Origin: Hirudo medicinalis
Taxonomy: Eukaryota > Annelida > Clitellata > Hirudinida > Hirudinidae
Reading direction: 5' to 3'
Length of the DNA stretch: 20,000 nucleotides
NCBI GenBank assembly: GCA_011800805.1
Contig: MPNW01000984.1
Location: 22,650 to 42,649 of the forward strand
A program made the position numbers and the translations under genes. Shown in pieces: positions 1 through 9,910 of the stretch. The notes beneath the pieces were generated by a model. That model was not told the origin of the DNA, ran no database searches, and saw only the letters and a program-made list of their open reading frames with translations. How positions within the stretch are numbered: the stretch's first letter is position 1; every line of letters begins with the position of its first letter.

Positions 1-369
1 ATTATTATTGCATGACTACATTTTTACTATTATTAATTATTATTACATGACTACATATAGAAGCGACACCAGTCTAAAAAATTGTTCGCTTGCGTTCCGA
101 ATGGGTCATTCCACCTTCCAAGGTGAGGCCGTTGCTGGCTCCACCTCATGACCTTTGCTCCTTTTCTAGTGTTTACCAACAACTATTTTTGCTCCGTGCA
201 TTTTCGAGCATAAATCATGCTGCAATCTCAGCATCCTGCCTCTGGGCGATAATAGATTCTTTACGGCCGCCAACTGCCAGCACCTCAAATACATCAAAAG
301 AGGAATTTATTCCGAGGTAGGACCGACCAAAACGTGCCAAAACCCAGCCACTAAAGCCCTCGAATGAAC

Positions 370-437
370 TTATTGAGTTCGCTGCAGTTGATCGAAGAGA
401 TTGTTGAGCTTGGACAATTTGTCACCTCCAATGAACT
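370..437 (-). CDS. Weak candidate terminal exon of an unidentified minus-strand gene
   Basis: On the minus strand an acceptor-like stretch ending GCAG (439-438) is followed by an open frame reading FIGGDKLSKLNNLFDQLQ and ending at TAA 370-372. The peptide is rich in Leu, Lys and Gln and could be a short amphipathic helix. A second minus-strand frame is also open over about 226-427 (it reads, for example, SSFEGFSGWVLARFG), so the region has coding-like composition in two frames. I recognise neither. No convincing upstream exon was found between 456 and 1047, and the region may instead be an old repeat. Treat it as a guess. Confidence 0.15.
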
Positions 438-1047
438 CTGCAATTACATTAACGTACGACCTCCTACTAGAATAATATTATCTTTATTATTTCAAACGAT
501 GTTTTGCATCAATGAACTGACAAAGGAACATCCAAAATCATGAATTAACTTCCCAAAGGGCTTTCTGCCACTACCATGATGATGATGAAGCTGATGACGT
601 TAGTACAACCAGCAAGTAGCCAGCATAAATAGAAACAAAATTGCAGCTCTTACAAAATCCAAAAAGCAACAAAGACATGCACTCGGTTGAAATAAAAAGC
701 CGAATTACCGGAATGAACATAAATTGATGACTTAATATCATAACAAGAACCTTGCATGGGCGACTCTCCTTTCACAAAAGAAGAGTCAAAAAGCCACTTT
801 AAAGTGATTAAAAGTGAAAAGAAATATTTAATATATGTGTATTATGTAAACAATATTATTATTGTAATTTTACGTATCATCGGTGAGGTGACGTTGAACT
901 AACAATGAAAACAAGAAGCTTTTTTGATTAGTGAAGGTAATTAGTAATTAATTAATTCCCTACTAGGTAAACAATAGTAAGGAGACGGTGGTGGTCGATA
1001 ATGGAGTCGAGCAACTGCGACACGAGCTTCGGAAAGGAGTCGTTTGC
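438..1047. other. Intergenic DNA and NUAK 3' flank
   Basis: AT-rich DNA downstream of the kinase stop codon, with no supported gene. On the minus strand an ATTAAA hexamer (832-827), about 215 bases after the kinase stop, and an AATAAA (488-483), about 560 bases after it, are the candidate polyadenylation signals. Nothing shows which one is used. Confidence 0.4.
827..832 (-). terminator. Candidate polyadenylation hexamer for the NUAK gene
   Basis: ATTAAA on the minus strand, about 215 bases downstream of the TGA at 1048-1050. It is the nearest common variant hexamer. Such hexamers arise often by chance in AT-rich DNA. Confidence 0.25.
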
Positions 1048-4000
1048 TCACAAATCCAGGCTGTCGACCGAAAAATTATCTTCGTTTTCCCTGGATCGAG
1101 CGACGTGCATTTCCGTGCTTTCGAGAGAGTCCGGCCGGCCGAGCGCCGGTCTCCTCGCGCGGACGAGTTCGAATTCCGAAGAGCGGCAGTCCGTCCACTC
1201 GGAGTCGTTGAAATTAAATAAGTCGCCCCTCTCGCAGTTCAGGCTATCTTCGAATATACTTTCCTCTCGGAAAAACTTCGCGCGACCCTGGCATCCCAAG
1301 CAAGAAGAAAACATCGAGGCCGAGGACCTCGATCGAGGCAAGGCAAGACTGAAAGGTTCGGACTTTGCTCTCGTCAGAGCGGAAGAGTCTGCCGACGATT
1401 TCGGGAGCGTCGCGCCCAGGCAGGTCGTCGAAGAGGTCTTGCAGTCGTACACGATGTTTACATCTCCGGGCAGGGAAATGTGCTTGGGTCGTCTGACTTC
1501 GCATATCACGGGCACGGAAGCGACCTCTTCGTCGTCGAGGTCCGAACTTTCGCCTTTCGAGGACATAAAGTCTTGCACTTCCATGAAAGCACCGACAGCA
1601 GGATTCGGTCGCCAGTTCGGCCGTCCGAGAGAGGCGTTTCTAAACGGTTCGTGGGGGGAGAATTTAGGGGAATGATGGAGTAAAAAGTCTTGGCAGTGAC
1701 CAGTCTTCTTGCCATTTGCATATCCAAGATGATCGGAGAAGTTGCCGTCCTCGTCGTGGTGACCTTGGTTCGATAGCAGCTCCTCGGGACCAAAGTTTGA
1801 AATCGAGTTTCCATTGAAGTTCTTGTCTGAGCATCCAAACACCATCCCCTTGTGGCAAGAATTATGCAGCCTGCTGATTTCAGATTGGAGCTCGTAATCC
1901 AGCAAAGGGTGAGCACGAGGAGAGCTCGGAGTAGCCTCTGGGGAGGCGAGACCGGAAGGACGGCGATCGTGGAAATAAGGCCAGGAAGACGTGACGTCGG
2001 AGGCTTCGTTTAACCAAGGATGACCGACCACTTCCTTCATAATCAGCCTTTGATCGGTCGAGGGCTCCAGCATTCGGGTTATGAGGTTTTTCAACACTTA
2101 AAAACGAAACATCGACGCACGTGCGACGGGAATGTCAAAATATGCATTAAAATGTAATTTTAATCAATAATGTAATAATTTAATTAATAATTATCAACAA
2201 AAGACGTATCATTATTTAATAATTATTCAACATCGAGCGATTACGAATAATAAAACGAAGGACTAACTCGGAGAACAGTGTCTGGGAAGGAGGTAATCCC
2301 CGTTGACGATGCACCTTTTGAGCCTCGTCACGTCTGAGTCGTCGAACGGCAGGACGCCGAAAGCCATGGCGTACAGGATGACGCCGAGGGACCAGCAATC
2401 GACCTCGAAAGAAACGAAATGTTTATAATCTTATTATAAACCAAATAATGAAGAAAGGAATCGACTCGAGTCGTGCTCCTGTCGAACGGAATGAGACACG
2501 ACACGTCGGTCGGCAAATGATCGCACGAATTGCATTCCATCGTGCAAAACGACGGACAGACAGAGGCATTCTAAAAATGCCATGGGAGAGTTCCACAAAT
2601 TCATAAGACAGTTGTTTTACAGCAAGAATTATAAGCAAATAGACGTCCATAAATAAAAATAATATAATATAAGTTTGACATTCAAATGAACAAATAAATC
2701 AAGCTAAACAATTTTTCGAGCGATTTTTCTAAATTACAACCTCGGGTCCGAAGTAAGGCTCGGCTTTGACGATTTCGGGCGAGGCGTACAAGGGACTCCC
2801 GCAATACGTAAACAGGAGCTTGTCTCGGGCGTACAGGTTGGCCAGTCCAAAGTCGGCTATCTGAGTCGAATCGAAAATAAGAATGCGACGACGATGTCGA
2901 ACGATTTGTAATGTTTTGAATCTTAAGTTCGTCGGAGAAAATGGTCACTCGCTCGATTTATTAAGATTTCTGAATGAAAATACAAAAAAGTGAAAACCGT
3001 CGGCTGATCGATTGAAATAATAAAACCTTGGCATCTCCATTGCTGTCCAGCAATATGTTCTCAAGTTTCAAGTCTCTGTGCACAATTCCTTTCTATTGAA
3101 TAAAATTTTTATTTTCTATTAACAAAATAATAACAACAATAATTGTTATTATTAATAATTATAATAATATTATATATATATATATATATATAATTATTAT
3201 TATATTATTATTATATATTATATATATATATTATTATATATTATATATATTATTATATATTATATATATTATTATATAATAATAACAAATACAATAGTTA
3301 TGGGGATCGTGCGATAGGGTGCTAACATGTTAAAAGAACAATCATAAATAATTCTGAGATACTAAAATGAACAAGATCGACAAGAGAATACAAACAAATA
3401 ATCACTTATAAAAAAAACAAAGGAAAGAAGCAAAACCCTGTGGAGGTAAAGCACGGCAGACGAGATCTGGTTGAAGATTCGTCTGCTCTCCCCTTCGTCG
3501 AGTCCTCCTTGCGACTCGTTGACGTATTCGAACAACTCTCCGCCACTGGCATATTCGAGGGTCATCGTCACGCGCGAACTGCTCTCGCACACTGCACGAA
3601 ATTGCATCGTCATTTATTTACAATGCCAAACTTAATTACAATAACCGCTTATTTTATCAACGAATTACATAACGAGCAGCACCGTCGTGAACTGTGATGA
3701 TGTGTGGATGGCTGAGAGCTGCCATGATTTCCACCTCTCGCTTGATCAAAGAAAGTTGCTTATCATTATCAAAGCTCTGCTTCTTTATCGACTTAATGGC
3801 ATACTGTAAAACAGAAATTTAAACATAATTTAGAATGGGCTTTTATCACGAAATATTCAAAGTAATGTTTTAGTAACATCTAATGTTCAAGGTAATATTT
3901 CAAAGAGTGCAGAATGCACGCAAGTTGGCATCCAATCTTGGAAAATCCGAATCAAAACATCAGCTTTGCATAAACTTTGAAAATACAAAGTTTTGCATTT

Positions 4001-4614
4001 TTAAACCAATGATTCATCTAGCCTGTTATTTTAGTACAAATTATTTTTCAATCAAATGTCCTTTATCTTCATTAGCCATTTTTTATTCTGTTTGGATATG
4101 TGTTTTCTGAGAGGGTAAGTGATGTGGACCTCCATTCAAAATAGCTGTCATTACTAGAATATAATGATAATTGCATTAGCGGGCAACAATAGCCAAACCA
4201 CTAATTACTAATGGCATTTTCAAAAGGTTAATTGAAATTTCTTTGGGCGTATTAACCAACTTCAATGATAAAGTTTTTTTCGTTTATCGCTTGTCCAACA
4301 TACATCCGCATATTGTGAATGATTTGTACGCATACATGAATAGTAAAATGAGATTTGATGTCCTGATACTTCATGACTAGATTTACAATGAATAGCAGTA
4401 GAGATTGGTATTATGAACAAGTTACGAATACCATTCTGAGATAACTACAGATACAACGTCGTAGTTTAATGATGTAACAAGTAGAAATAATTTATACCTT
4501 TTTCTTGTTATTTTTCTGTTGTGCTAATATGACCGTGCCGTGCGTTCCTTTTCCTAAAGTTTTAACAAATTCAAAAGATTTGTAGTCGATGCCCTCAAAT
4601 ATTTCATTATCCAT
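1048..4614 (-). CDS. NUAK: NUAK-family AMPK-related serine/threonine kinase (seven exons)
   Basis: Exons (minus strand): 4614-4498, 3803-3683, 3591-3437, 3092-3027, 2860-2741, 2403-2268 and 2096-1048. All have GT-AG introns and consistent phases, giving 587 residues; human NUAK1/2 are somewhat longer. The start is firm because an in-frame TAA lies directly before the ATG. Kinase domain, residues about 14-268: glycine loop GKGTHG (21-26), YAIK Lys43, helix-C Glu62, HRDLKLEN with catalytic Asp138, DFG Asp156, and [10 protein letters not shown] (173-182). The last motif is characteristic of NUAK rather than SIK, MARK, BRSK or AMPK. Thr171 in LLFTYCGSP matches the activation-loop Thr phosphorylated by LKB1 in this family. 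Residues 270-587 are a Ser-rich, probably disordered tail with no recognised domain. By family knowledge, NUAKs act in cytoplasm and nucleus on actomyosin, adhesion and stress responses. Intron 3 holds a long AT microsatellite. The family call is strong; a choice between paralogues cannot be made. Confidence 0.93.
3121..3290. repeat. AT-rich microsatellite inside NUAK intron 3
   Basis: A run of about 170 bases made almost wholly of TA dinucleotides and TTA/ATA trinucleotides, including an uninterrupted (TA)n block near 3172-3192. It lies wholly within the intron between the HRD-containing exon and the exon before it, so it does not touch coding sequence. It is expected to vary in length and to be error-prone in assembly. 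Confidence 0.9.
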
Positions 4615-4924
4615 TTAAAAGCCTCTGAGTCGAGGAGCTTTGCACCATGCCACACGGCCACAACATAAACAAATCCTGTTACAATAGCCCAAAACCAAAA
4701 AACTCTAAACGTAATCGCAATTTTTGATAAGTACGATAAAAATAACTTTTAAGGCAGAAAAGTTAAGTTTATTAAAGATCTTAATTTCTTGCAGCCTGTC
4801 GTAAGTTAATATTTATTTATTTGATTAAAGTCCGTTGCATAACTAATATGATTTGGACTTGTTAGTGTTAGATATTGTATTTAAATAAGAAGTATTCGAG
4901 TAATAATAGGTGAAATGGTTAAAT
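4615..4924. other. NUAK 5' flank
   Basis: About 310 bases between the kinase start codon and the tail of the retrotransposon nest. It should contain the NUAK 5' UTR and core promoter, but no TATA box or clear initiator was recognised. If the LINE backbone really ends near 4925, the proximal promoter is confined to this interval or runs into the element. Confidence 0.4.
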
Positions 4925-4974
4925 TTTAAAAATAATAATAGTAATAATAGTATTAGGAGAAAGCAAATAATTAA

Positions 4975-5263
4975 TTAGATTGTGCCGCTTTTTGCAAATC
5001 CATCAGAAAATGAGGTCCACACACTTGCTGGATTGCTAAGCATGGAGGTCATCTCAGTCAGATTTGTTATAAGTTTTATTTCTCTTCTCAGGACTGACTG
5101 GGCCGGTCATTCCATGAGGAAATGCTGGACAGTTTCATCCATCTGAGTGCAGACTTGACATTTGCCATCTGGATGACGCTTCATGAGAAACAAACATCGA
5201 TTCAGAGCACATTTTCCAAGACTGGAGATCAGGGTCTTCTTCCTCATCGAGGCACAATGGAAT
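4975..5263 (-). pseudogene. C-terminus of the backbone LINE ORF2 with Cys/His motif
   Basis: The minus-strand frame reads through MRKKTLISSLGKCALNRC, then HPDGKCQVCTQMDETVQHF, and ends at TAA 4975-4977. The Cys-x2-Cys...His spacing is the zinc-knuckle-like C-terminus of RNase H-type LINE ORF2 proteins. The final Cys expected after FLME is a TGA (5107-5109), a one-base change from a Cys codon. The frame stays open beyond it for about 43 codons, which supports decay by point mutation. Confidence 0.7.
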
Positions 5264-5278
5264 TTCAATTCAATTCAA
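5264..5278 (-). repeat. (TTGAA)3 tail of the nested L2-type LINE
   Basis: Three perfect TTGAA units in minus-strand orientation, directly after the end of the ORF2-derived sequence and directly before the backbone LINE sequence resumes. Short tandem 3' tails of this type mark the priming end of L2/CR1-group insertions, so it fixes one edge of the insertion. Confidence 0.7.
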
Positions 5279-5785
5279 ATAAGACAATTTTTATGGTGGC
5301 GTAAGTCCGAATCACAGGACCTCAAGGCCACCGTATAAATGCATATTGAGAGACTTTCTAAAGCTTTCAATGGTTGCTGCGGATGTGACCTGAGGTGGAA
5401 GTTGGTTCCAGATCCTTGGGCCAGCAACCGTAAACGACCTGTCCCCAGCGCATTTGAGTCGCCCGGCCGGAGCGAAGAGGAGCGACAAAGAAGATGATCT
5501 GAGCCGTTTTCGACTAGGCAAGTCATGGAAGCGAGTCACTTTCGATGCAAGATACGGGGGAGCCACTTGAAAACTAGAAGTGCCACTTTGAATTCAATCC
5601 TGCGTTCGATCCCCAGCCAATGGAGTTCACTGAGGATGGGGGTGATATGGTCATATTTGTGCTTTCTCATCACAAGCCTGGCAGCTGCATTGACGACGGA
5701 TTGCAGGCAAATTGTTAGAGTTTTGGGTAGCCCGACCAGAACTGAGTTGCAGTAGCTGAGCTTGGAAAGGACTAAAAAGGTGCTC
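5264..5785 (-). mobile_element. 5'-truncated L2/CR1-type LINE fragment inserted in the backbone LINE
   Basis: The minus strand encodes the distal part of an L2/CR1-type ORF2: LSKLSYCNSVLVGLPK, DHITPILSELHWLGIERRIE, and after a frameshift near 5550, APPYLASKVTRFHDLPSRK and WNQLPPQV. These are the familiar DYCNSLL...HITP..LHWLP..RIEFK...APxYL...LWNSLPP blocks of that group. The 3' end carries a short tandem tail of three TTGAA units (5278-5264), as such elements often have. Immediately on both sides the frame belongs to the backbone LINE, so this is a nested insertion. The 5' truncation is typical of incomplete reverse transcription. Confidence 0.8.
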
Positions 5786-6190
5786 TTCACCGGCTCAAGT
5801 TTCTCTATTGTCTTGTAGCGGAGACTTCCTCGGTCTTCATCCCATCTGGTTTGCCACTGTTGCATGATGTTTCGGGCTGCACACCTTTTGACATCTTTGA
5901 TAGACGCTGGGATCCTGAGCGGTAGTCCTGAGGTTGACATTCACTGCGAGAGATATATATCGCGGCCTTGTTGTCCGTGGTCTTCGAGACATTCATATAG
6001 CAGATGAGATTCCCCTGAAGATCTTCGACCTTTTCCCTTACTACCAGCATCCTCAGGGGGTTGTCGATCACCGGTTTTCTCAGTATCCAAGGAGGAATTG
6101 TAAGAGGTTCCTCTTCAATGTCTCCAAGGGGGTCTGTCGGAAGGAGGGATCCGACTTTCTCGTGTGGGGTGATCTCACCCCCATCTCACG
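5786..6190 (-). pseudogene. Backbone LINE: pre- and post-RNase H remnant, RNase H core deleted
   Basis: The minus-strand text includes PPWILRKPVIDNPLRML and a segment ending KAAIYISRSE. That resembles the lead-in to the first RNase H strand (usually IYTDGSK). Within about 35 bases it runs into LPLRIPASIKDVKR and IMQQWQTRWDEDRG, which resembles the segment after RNase H in I/R1/Jockey-type ORF2 proteins. The catalytic core of about 100 residues is therefore missing. The frame changes between the two parts, consistent with a deletion. It continues the minus-strand element from 8016-8204 on the far side of the plus-strand insertion. Confidence 0.6.
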
Positions 6191-6329
6191 GACGTGGAAA
6201 CTTATTCCTCATCACTTGACCAAGAGTTAACACGAGTGATGAATGCCCATGCACCTCTCAAGATAAGAGTTAGTAGCTCAGCCTGGAATTGGCTATCTGA
6301 TAGAGCCAGTCAGGAGGTCCTATCGCCGA

Positions 6330-7450
6330 CTAGAAAGAGAGTATCAACGCACCAAATCGGCAACCACCAAGCAAGAACTCAAACTCGCCAAGCAGCTGTT
6401 CAACAAGATCGTGCTTCAATCACGTGCTGATCATCTGATGAGTGAGTTATCCAACAGTTCAGTCAACCCACGACTCCTCTGGCGCAACCTCAACAACATA
6501 CTGCATTCAAACATACCCCACAACTACTCCCCAGATGAATGTCGGCAGATGTCCTCTCAGTTTGGAACGTTCAAGGAAAAAATTCGCGCTTCCATTTCAT
6601 CCACCCTCTCTCTCAAGCGGATCCACCCCCCCTCTGGACCTCGCCTCCACAATGGCCCAGTGATGAGCACATTTAGCCCTGTAACATCCGATGAAGTGTG
6701 GAGACTGATCTCCTCACTACCTAACAAATCCTCCCCACTAGATACAGTACCAACATCAGTCATTAAGCGTTTCCTTTCATCTTCTCTCCTCTAATAGCCA
6801 AACTCGCCAATCTTTCGTTCAACGACTGCATAATCCCCACTGCCCACAAGATAGCACAGGTGCTCCCACTCTTAAAAAAGCTGGACCTTGACCCTCTCAA
6901 TCCCGCCAACTACAGGCCTATTTCTAATCTCACTACTTTCTCCAAAATAATTGAACGCCTTGTTTTGCACCGTATTCGTCCTCATCTCTTATCAAATAAG
7001 AACTACTCCAGCTATCAATCAGCTTATTACTCCGGCCATTCCACGGAGACAGCCCTTCTCCATAACATAGATGGCATCACCTCAGCCAGCAAGAATGGAT
7101 GCACAATGCTGGTTACTCTTGACTTATCAGCTGCCTTTGACACCGTCGACCATGGCATCCTCCTCCGGCGCCTCGATGACAAATTTGCCATCAGGGACTC
7201 AGCATTCTCATGGCTGGAATACCTCAGCGATAGGAAACAGTTCATTAAACTAGGTGAGAGTTCAACTGACCTCTTCTCACTAGATGTTGGAGTACCCCAA
7301 GAGTCTGTACTTGGACCCATTCTCTTCACGACTTACACATCTCCAATTGGTGACCTGATCTCTAACTTTGGTACAGCTACCATCTGTACGCAGATGACAC
7401 CAGCACTCACGTGTCTGTCTCCTTCACAAACACGATAGCCGATCTATAAA
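6330..7450 (+). pseudogene. Reverse transcriptase domain of the plus-strand L2-type LINE (frameshifted)
   Basis: RT blocks in order: NYRPISNLTTFSKIIERLVL (6911-6970), SYQSAYYSGHSTETALLH, LDLSAAFDTVDHGILL (motif A with its Asp), GVPQESVLGPILF (motif B, with Glu where Gly is normal in PQGS), and HLYADDTSTH in another frame. The catalytic YADD at 7387-7398 survives. Frame changes are needed near 6320, 6785 and 7375, and a TAA follows at 7447. The open pieces of 127 and 192 codons are fragments of this one domain, not separate genes. The element cannot make RT. Confidence 0.85.
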
Positions 7451-7455
7451 AAGCC

Positions 7456-7960
7456 GGTGAATGCATCCGGGAGATTCAACAGTGGCATCTGCTAAATCAG
7501 TTGCAGCTGAATCCTTTCAAGTTCGAGGCTATGTTATTAGGCACCCGCCAGTCCCTCCACAAATTGGGTCTTACTCCGTCAGCTTCGCCGACACAAGCAT
7601 GCAACTGACTGGACACATAAAACTCCTTGGTGTCACTCTAGACAGCAACCTCTCCCTAGACAAGCATGTTTCTACAGTAGCTCGGTCATGCAACTACCAA
7701 CTATGGTCCCTGCGTCACATCAGGCACCNCAGCACTCTCTCCCCGCACTCGCATGTGAGGAGTCTGAGATCGGAGTCATCAAACTTCCTTAACATTCCTA
7801 TCCCGAGGAACAAGTTTGAAGCTAAATCCTTCAAGTTCTCCGCCCCTCGGACATGGTATGGCTTACCCCCACAACTTAGGGCCTCTGATTCGTTCAGCCT
7901 CTTCAAGGCGAACCTCAAGACCCACCTTTTCCCTCAGCAGCGAAGGACGAAGCGCCCCTG
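7456..7960 (+). pseudogene. C-terminal region of the plus-strand L2-type LINE, with an N and an internal gap
   Basis: One plus frame reads REIQQWHLLNQLQLNPFKFE, the usual post-YADD segment, to about 7605. Another frame then reads LTGHIKLLGVTLDSNLSLDK and SLRHIRH. Directly after an unresolved base (7729) it jumps to HVRSLRSESSNFLNIP and RTWYGLPPQLRASDSFSLF. The DYCNS...HITP..LHWLP block that should lie between, roughly 100 residues, is missing exactly at the N. The stop is TGA just after KRP. Confidence 0.75.
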
Positions 7961-8015
7961 ACGCCTACGCTTATGGCGCTTTATAAATAAATATATTATT
8001 AATATTATTTCTTCA

Positions 8016-8204
8016 GCCTGAAGTGGAGCATCGCTTGAGGTTTGGACTTCTAGCCATTAGAAACAAATTATTTTTAAGAGACATATTTTTCGTGGCGGTG
8101 GACCTGAAAGTATGGTTTGCCATGAGCTTTTTACGACGTAGGTCGAGAGGAAGCTCACCACATTCCACTTGCGGGAAGCACTCGTTCCCTTCATGCCACC
8201 ACAA
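8016..8204 (-). pseudogene. Backbone LINE: segment following the RT domain
   Basis: The minus-strand frame includes FPQVECGELPLDLRRKKLMA, matching the conserved TGE.PL..RR..L segment that follows RT in Jockey/I-type ORF2 proteins. It is separated from the RT frame by a TAA at about 8219 and a frame change. The frame is cut near 8016 by the tail of the plus-strand L2-type insertion. Confidence 0.65.
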
Positions 8205-8218
8205 CAGATTTTCGGTGC

Positions 8219-9534
8219 TTAATACTGGATCTTGTTGTAAACGTCCTTGATGTGTTGCACCTCAGGTCGATCGCCACAATCAAGAAGAGAGCGGATGGTG
8301 ACTCTGTAGACTTGTAGTAGGTTGGACTTCTTCGTTCCCCATGAGATTCCGGAGATAGCTCTCATTGCATTCAGGCGTTTCATGTAACGTGTCTTGACAG
8401 CTTCTGCGTGAAGAGACCAATTTAGTTTTGCGACCAGGACGATTCCTAAGAAGGTGGCCTTCGGAGACAGTGGGATTATTTCCTTGCCGATACGGCGTCC
8501 GATGTTGGCCTCGCTCCTCTTGACACTGCTGTTGGTAAATAAAATTGCTTGTGATTTAGATGATGAGATCTTGAAACCATTTGCAGAAAGATATTTAGCC
8601 GTGTTGTTGAGTTGTTTCTGTATGCATGTTGTCATTGCTCGTGAGGAAGTCCCGATCGTCCAGCGAGCAATGTTTTCGGCATACATGAACAGCTCAACCC
8701 CTTTGCAAGGGTTTGGGATATTCGTTATGATGATGAATAGAAGAGGCTGATGACGCTGCTCTTGAGAGTGCCGTTTTCTAAGAATAATGATTGGAAGGGA
8801 GCGGATCCGACCCTCATTTAGATACTTTTGTTTTGAAGGAAATTGTGGATCCTTTCCAGTGGCTTGCCCTTGACGCCAGCCTGGAAAATTGGTTCCAAAC
8901 CGCGCCAAAGGCTTTCTTCAAGTCTTCAAGTCATTCGCTTCTTGTTTGATGAGGCGGCTATGTCCTGCGTCAGTCTGACGACGTGGTCCACACAGACTCG
9001 GCCTTTTCTGAAACCAGCTTGGTACTGGTTTAGCATGTTTCGACTCTTTAAGAACCATGTGAGTCTTATGGCAATCATCCGTTCTAAAAGCTTGCAAAAA
9101 GTGGAATTCAAAGAGATGGGAGGTCGGCTCTGAGAATGGCTTCCCTTTCATGGGAATATGAACAACTGTGGCTCCCGTCCAGGAATGGGGTCCTCTCCGG
9201 ACAGCCAAGACTGGTTGAACAAAGCCAGTATACCTTTGAGACTTAGAAGAGGGAGTCTTCTAGGCATCTCGTAGTGGATACCGTCAGGACCTGGAGATGA
9301 GTTACCACCTTTCCTCAGAGCGTCATAGACTTTCGAGAGGCTGATGGGATCAGAAAGAGGGGAGTCGTTAGGTTGAAAAGATTCTGGACTCAGTTGGTTG
9401 CAGCTCTTGATGCGAGCGAAGTGCGGGGACAGGTTCGCGCTGTTGCTGGCACAGTGTTTCTGCCAGTGTTGAGCGTCTTCAGAATCAAATTGGCCAAGGT
9501 CCTCGTAGATCACTTTGCCATTGATCATCATCAT
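8219..9534 (-). pseudogene. Reverse transcriptase of the backbone LINE, frameshifted and active site altered
   Basis: Minus-strand RT blocks: GNSSPGPDGIHYEM (near 9290), ATVVHIPMKGKPF (near 9150), then in another frame LNSTFCKLLERMI and NQYQAGFRKGRVCVDHV (9111-8926), DLKKAFGAVW (motif A region, near 8900), and FMYAENIARWTIG (8690-8650). The normal YADD is YAEN here (8683-8672), so the second catalytic Asp is gone. A run after motif A is scrambled by further frame changes. The distal thumb-like part, to SLLDCGD, is well kept. The several ORFs of 60-230 codons across this interval are pieces of this one dead domain. Confidence 0.82.
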
Positions 9535-9910
9535 CTTTGAATGATATAAATGATGTAAAGATCGCTGCCAAGGCTATTGTTGAGGACTTTCCATATTGTT
9601 TTTGCCGCCAAGCATGGAGAGGCCAGCGATGCGTCAATGGGAGACTTACTGCCGTTTGTCGCGAGATGTATGCCCTCACCTGTGTTTAAAAGGTTCAAGG
9701 TTTGGGTCAGGTCCGGTTTCAGCTTCCCTGTTTCGATCTTGATGAAGACCTTCTTCATACTCTCTTTCGAGATATCCGTGACGGAGGATCCAGAAGAAAT
9801 TCTCATTCGCTTCCTCACCTAAATACCTTAAAGCCTTCTCTCACGGTCTCTGTCCCCTCTGTGATTTCTTCCGCCATCGTAGGCAGCGGCACCGTGTTCT
9901 CTCCGGCCAT
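9535..9910 (-). pseudogene. ORF1-like piece of the backbone LINE (tentative)
   Basis: A minus-strand ATG at 9910 opens MAGENTVPLPTMAEEITEG. After a frame change near 9820 the reading continues as RKRMRISSGSSVTDISKESM to about 9535, where it gives way to the pre-RT part of ORF2. The charged, Ser-rich text resembles the poorly conserved ORF1 of LINEs, but no zinc knuckle or coiled coil is visible, so the assignment rests on position. If right, the ORF1 end and the whole endonuclease are deleted. Confidence 0.35.

Larger units (their letters stand above)
6200..8012 (+). mobile_element. L2/CR1-type LINE copy, plus strand, inserted in the backbone LINE
   Basis: The plus strand carries, with several frameshifts, the pre-RT linker (LDQELTRVMNAHAPLK, 6212-6259), the RT domain (6330-7450) and the C-terminal region (7456-7960). 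The 3' end passes through GGCGCTTTATAAATAAA into an AT-rich TATTATTAAT tail (7975-8010), typical of L2/CR1-group ends. The endonuclease is absent, so the copy is 5'-truncated. The left edge is placed where minus-strand backbone coding stops and L2 linker coding begins; no clear target duplication was seen. Backbone LINE sequence flanks it on both sides. Confidence 0.8.

Noticed and set aside
1001..1675. Plus-strand open frame of 224 codons
   Set aside because: It lies antisense to the last NUAK exon, whose minus-strand frame joins a complete kinase domain. The plus-strand frame has no recognisable domain.
2216..2398. Minus-strand frame across NUAK exon 6 ending FSELVLRF
   Set aside because: Wrong frame. 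The kinase frame here reads [16 protein letters not shown] and splices in phase 1 at 2268 to give the normal spacing before LITRML.
3121..3290. Possible replication origin or structural element in the (TA)n block
   Set aside because: It is a simple microsatellite in an intron; nothing beyond base composition supports a function.
3883..4110. Plus-strand open frame of 75 codons
   Set aside because: Lies in NUAK intron 1, AT-rich, with no motif or transcription signal.
6190..8020. Possible target-site duplication around the plus-strand LINE (CTTATTCCTCA and TTATTTCTTCA)
   Set aside because: The match is imperfect and largely low-complexity pyrimidine/T-rich sequence, and the right copy overlaps the AT-rich tail. 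Not strong enough to call.
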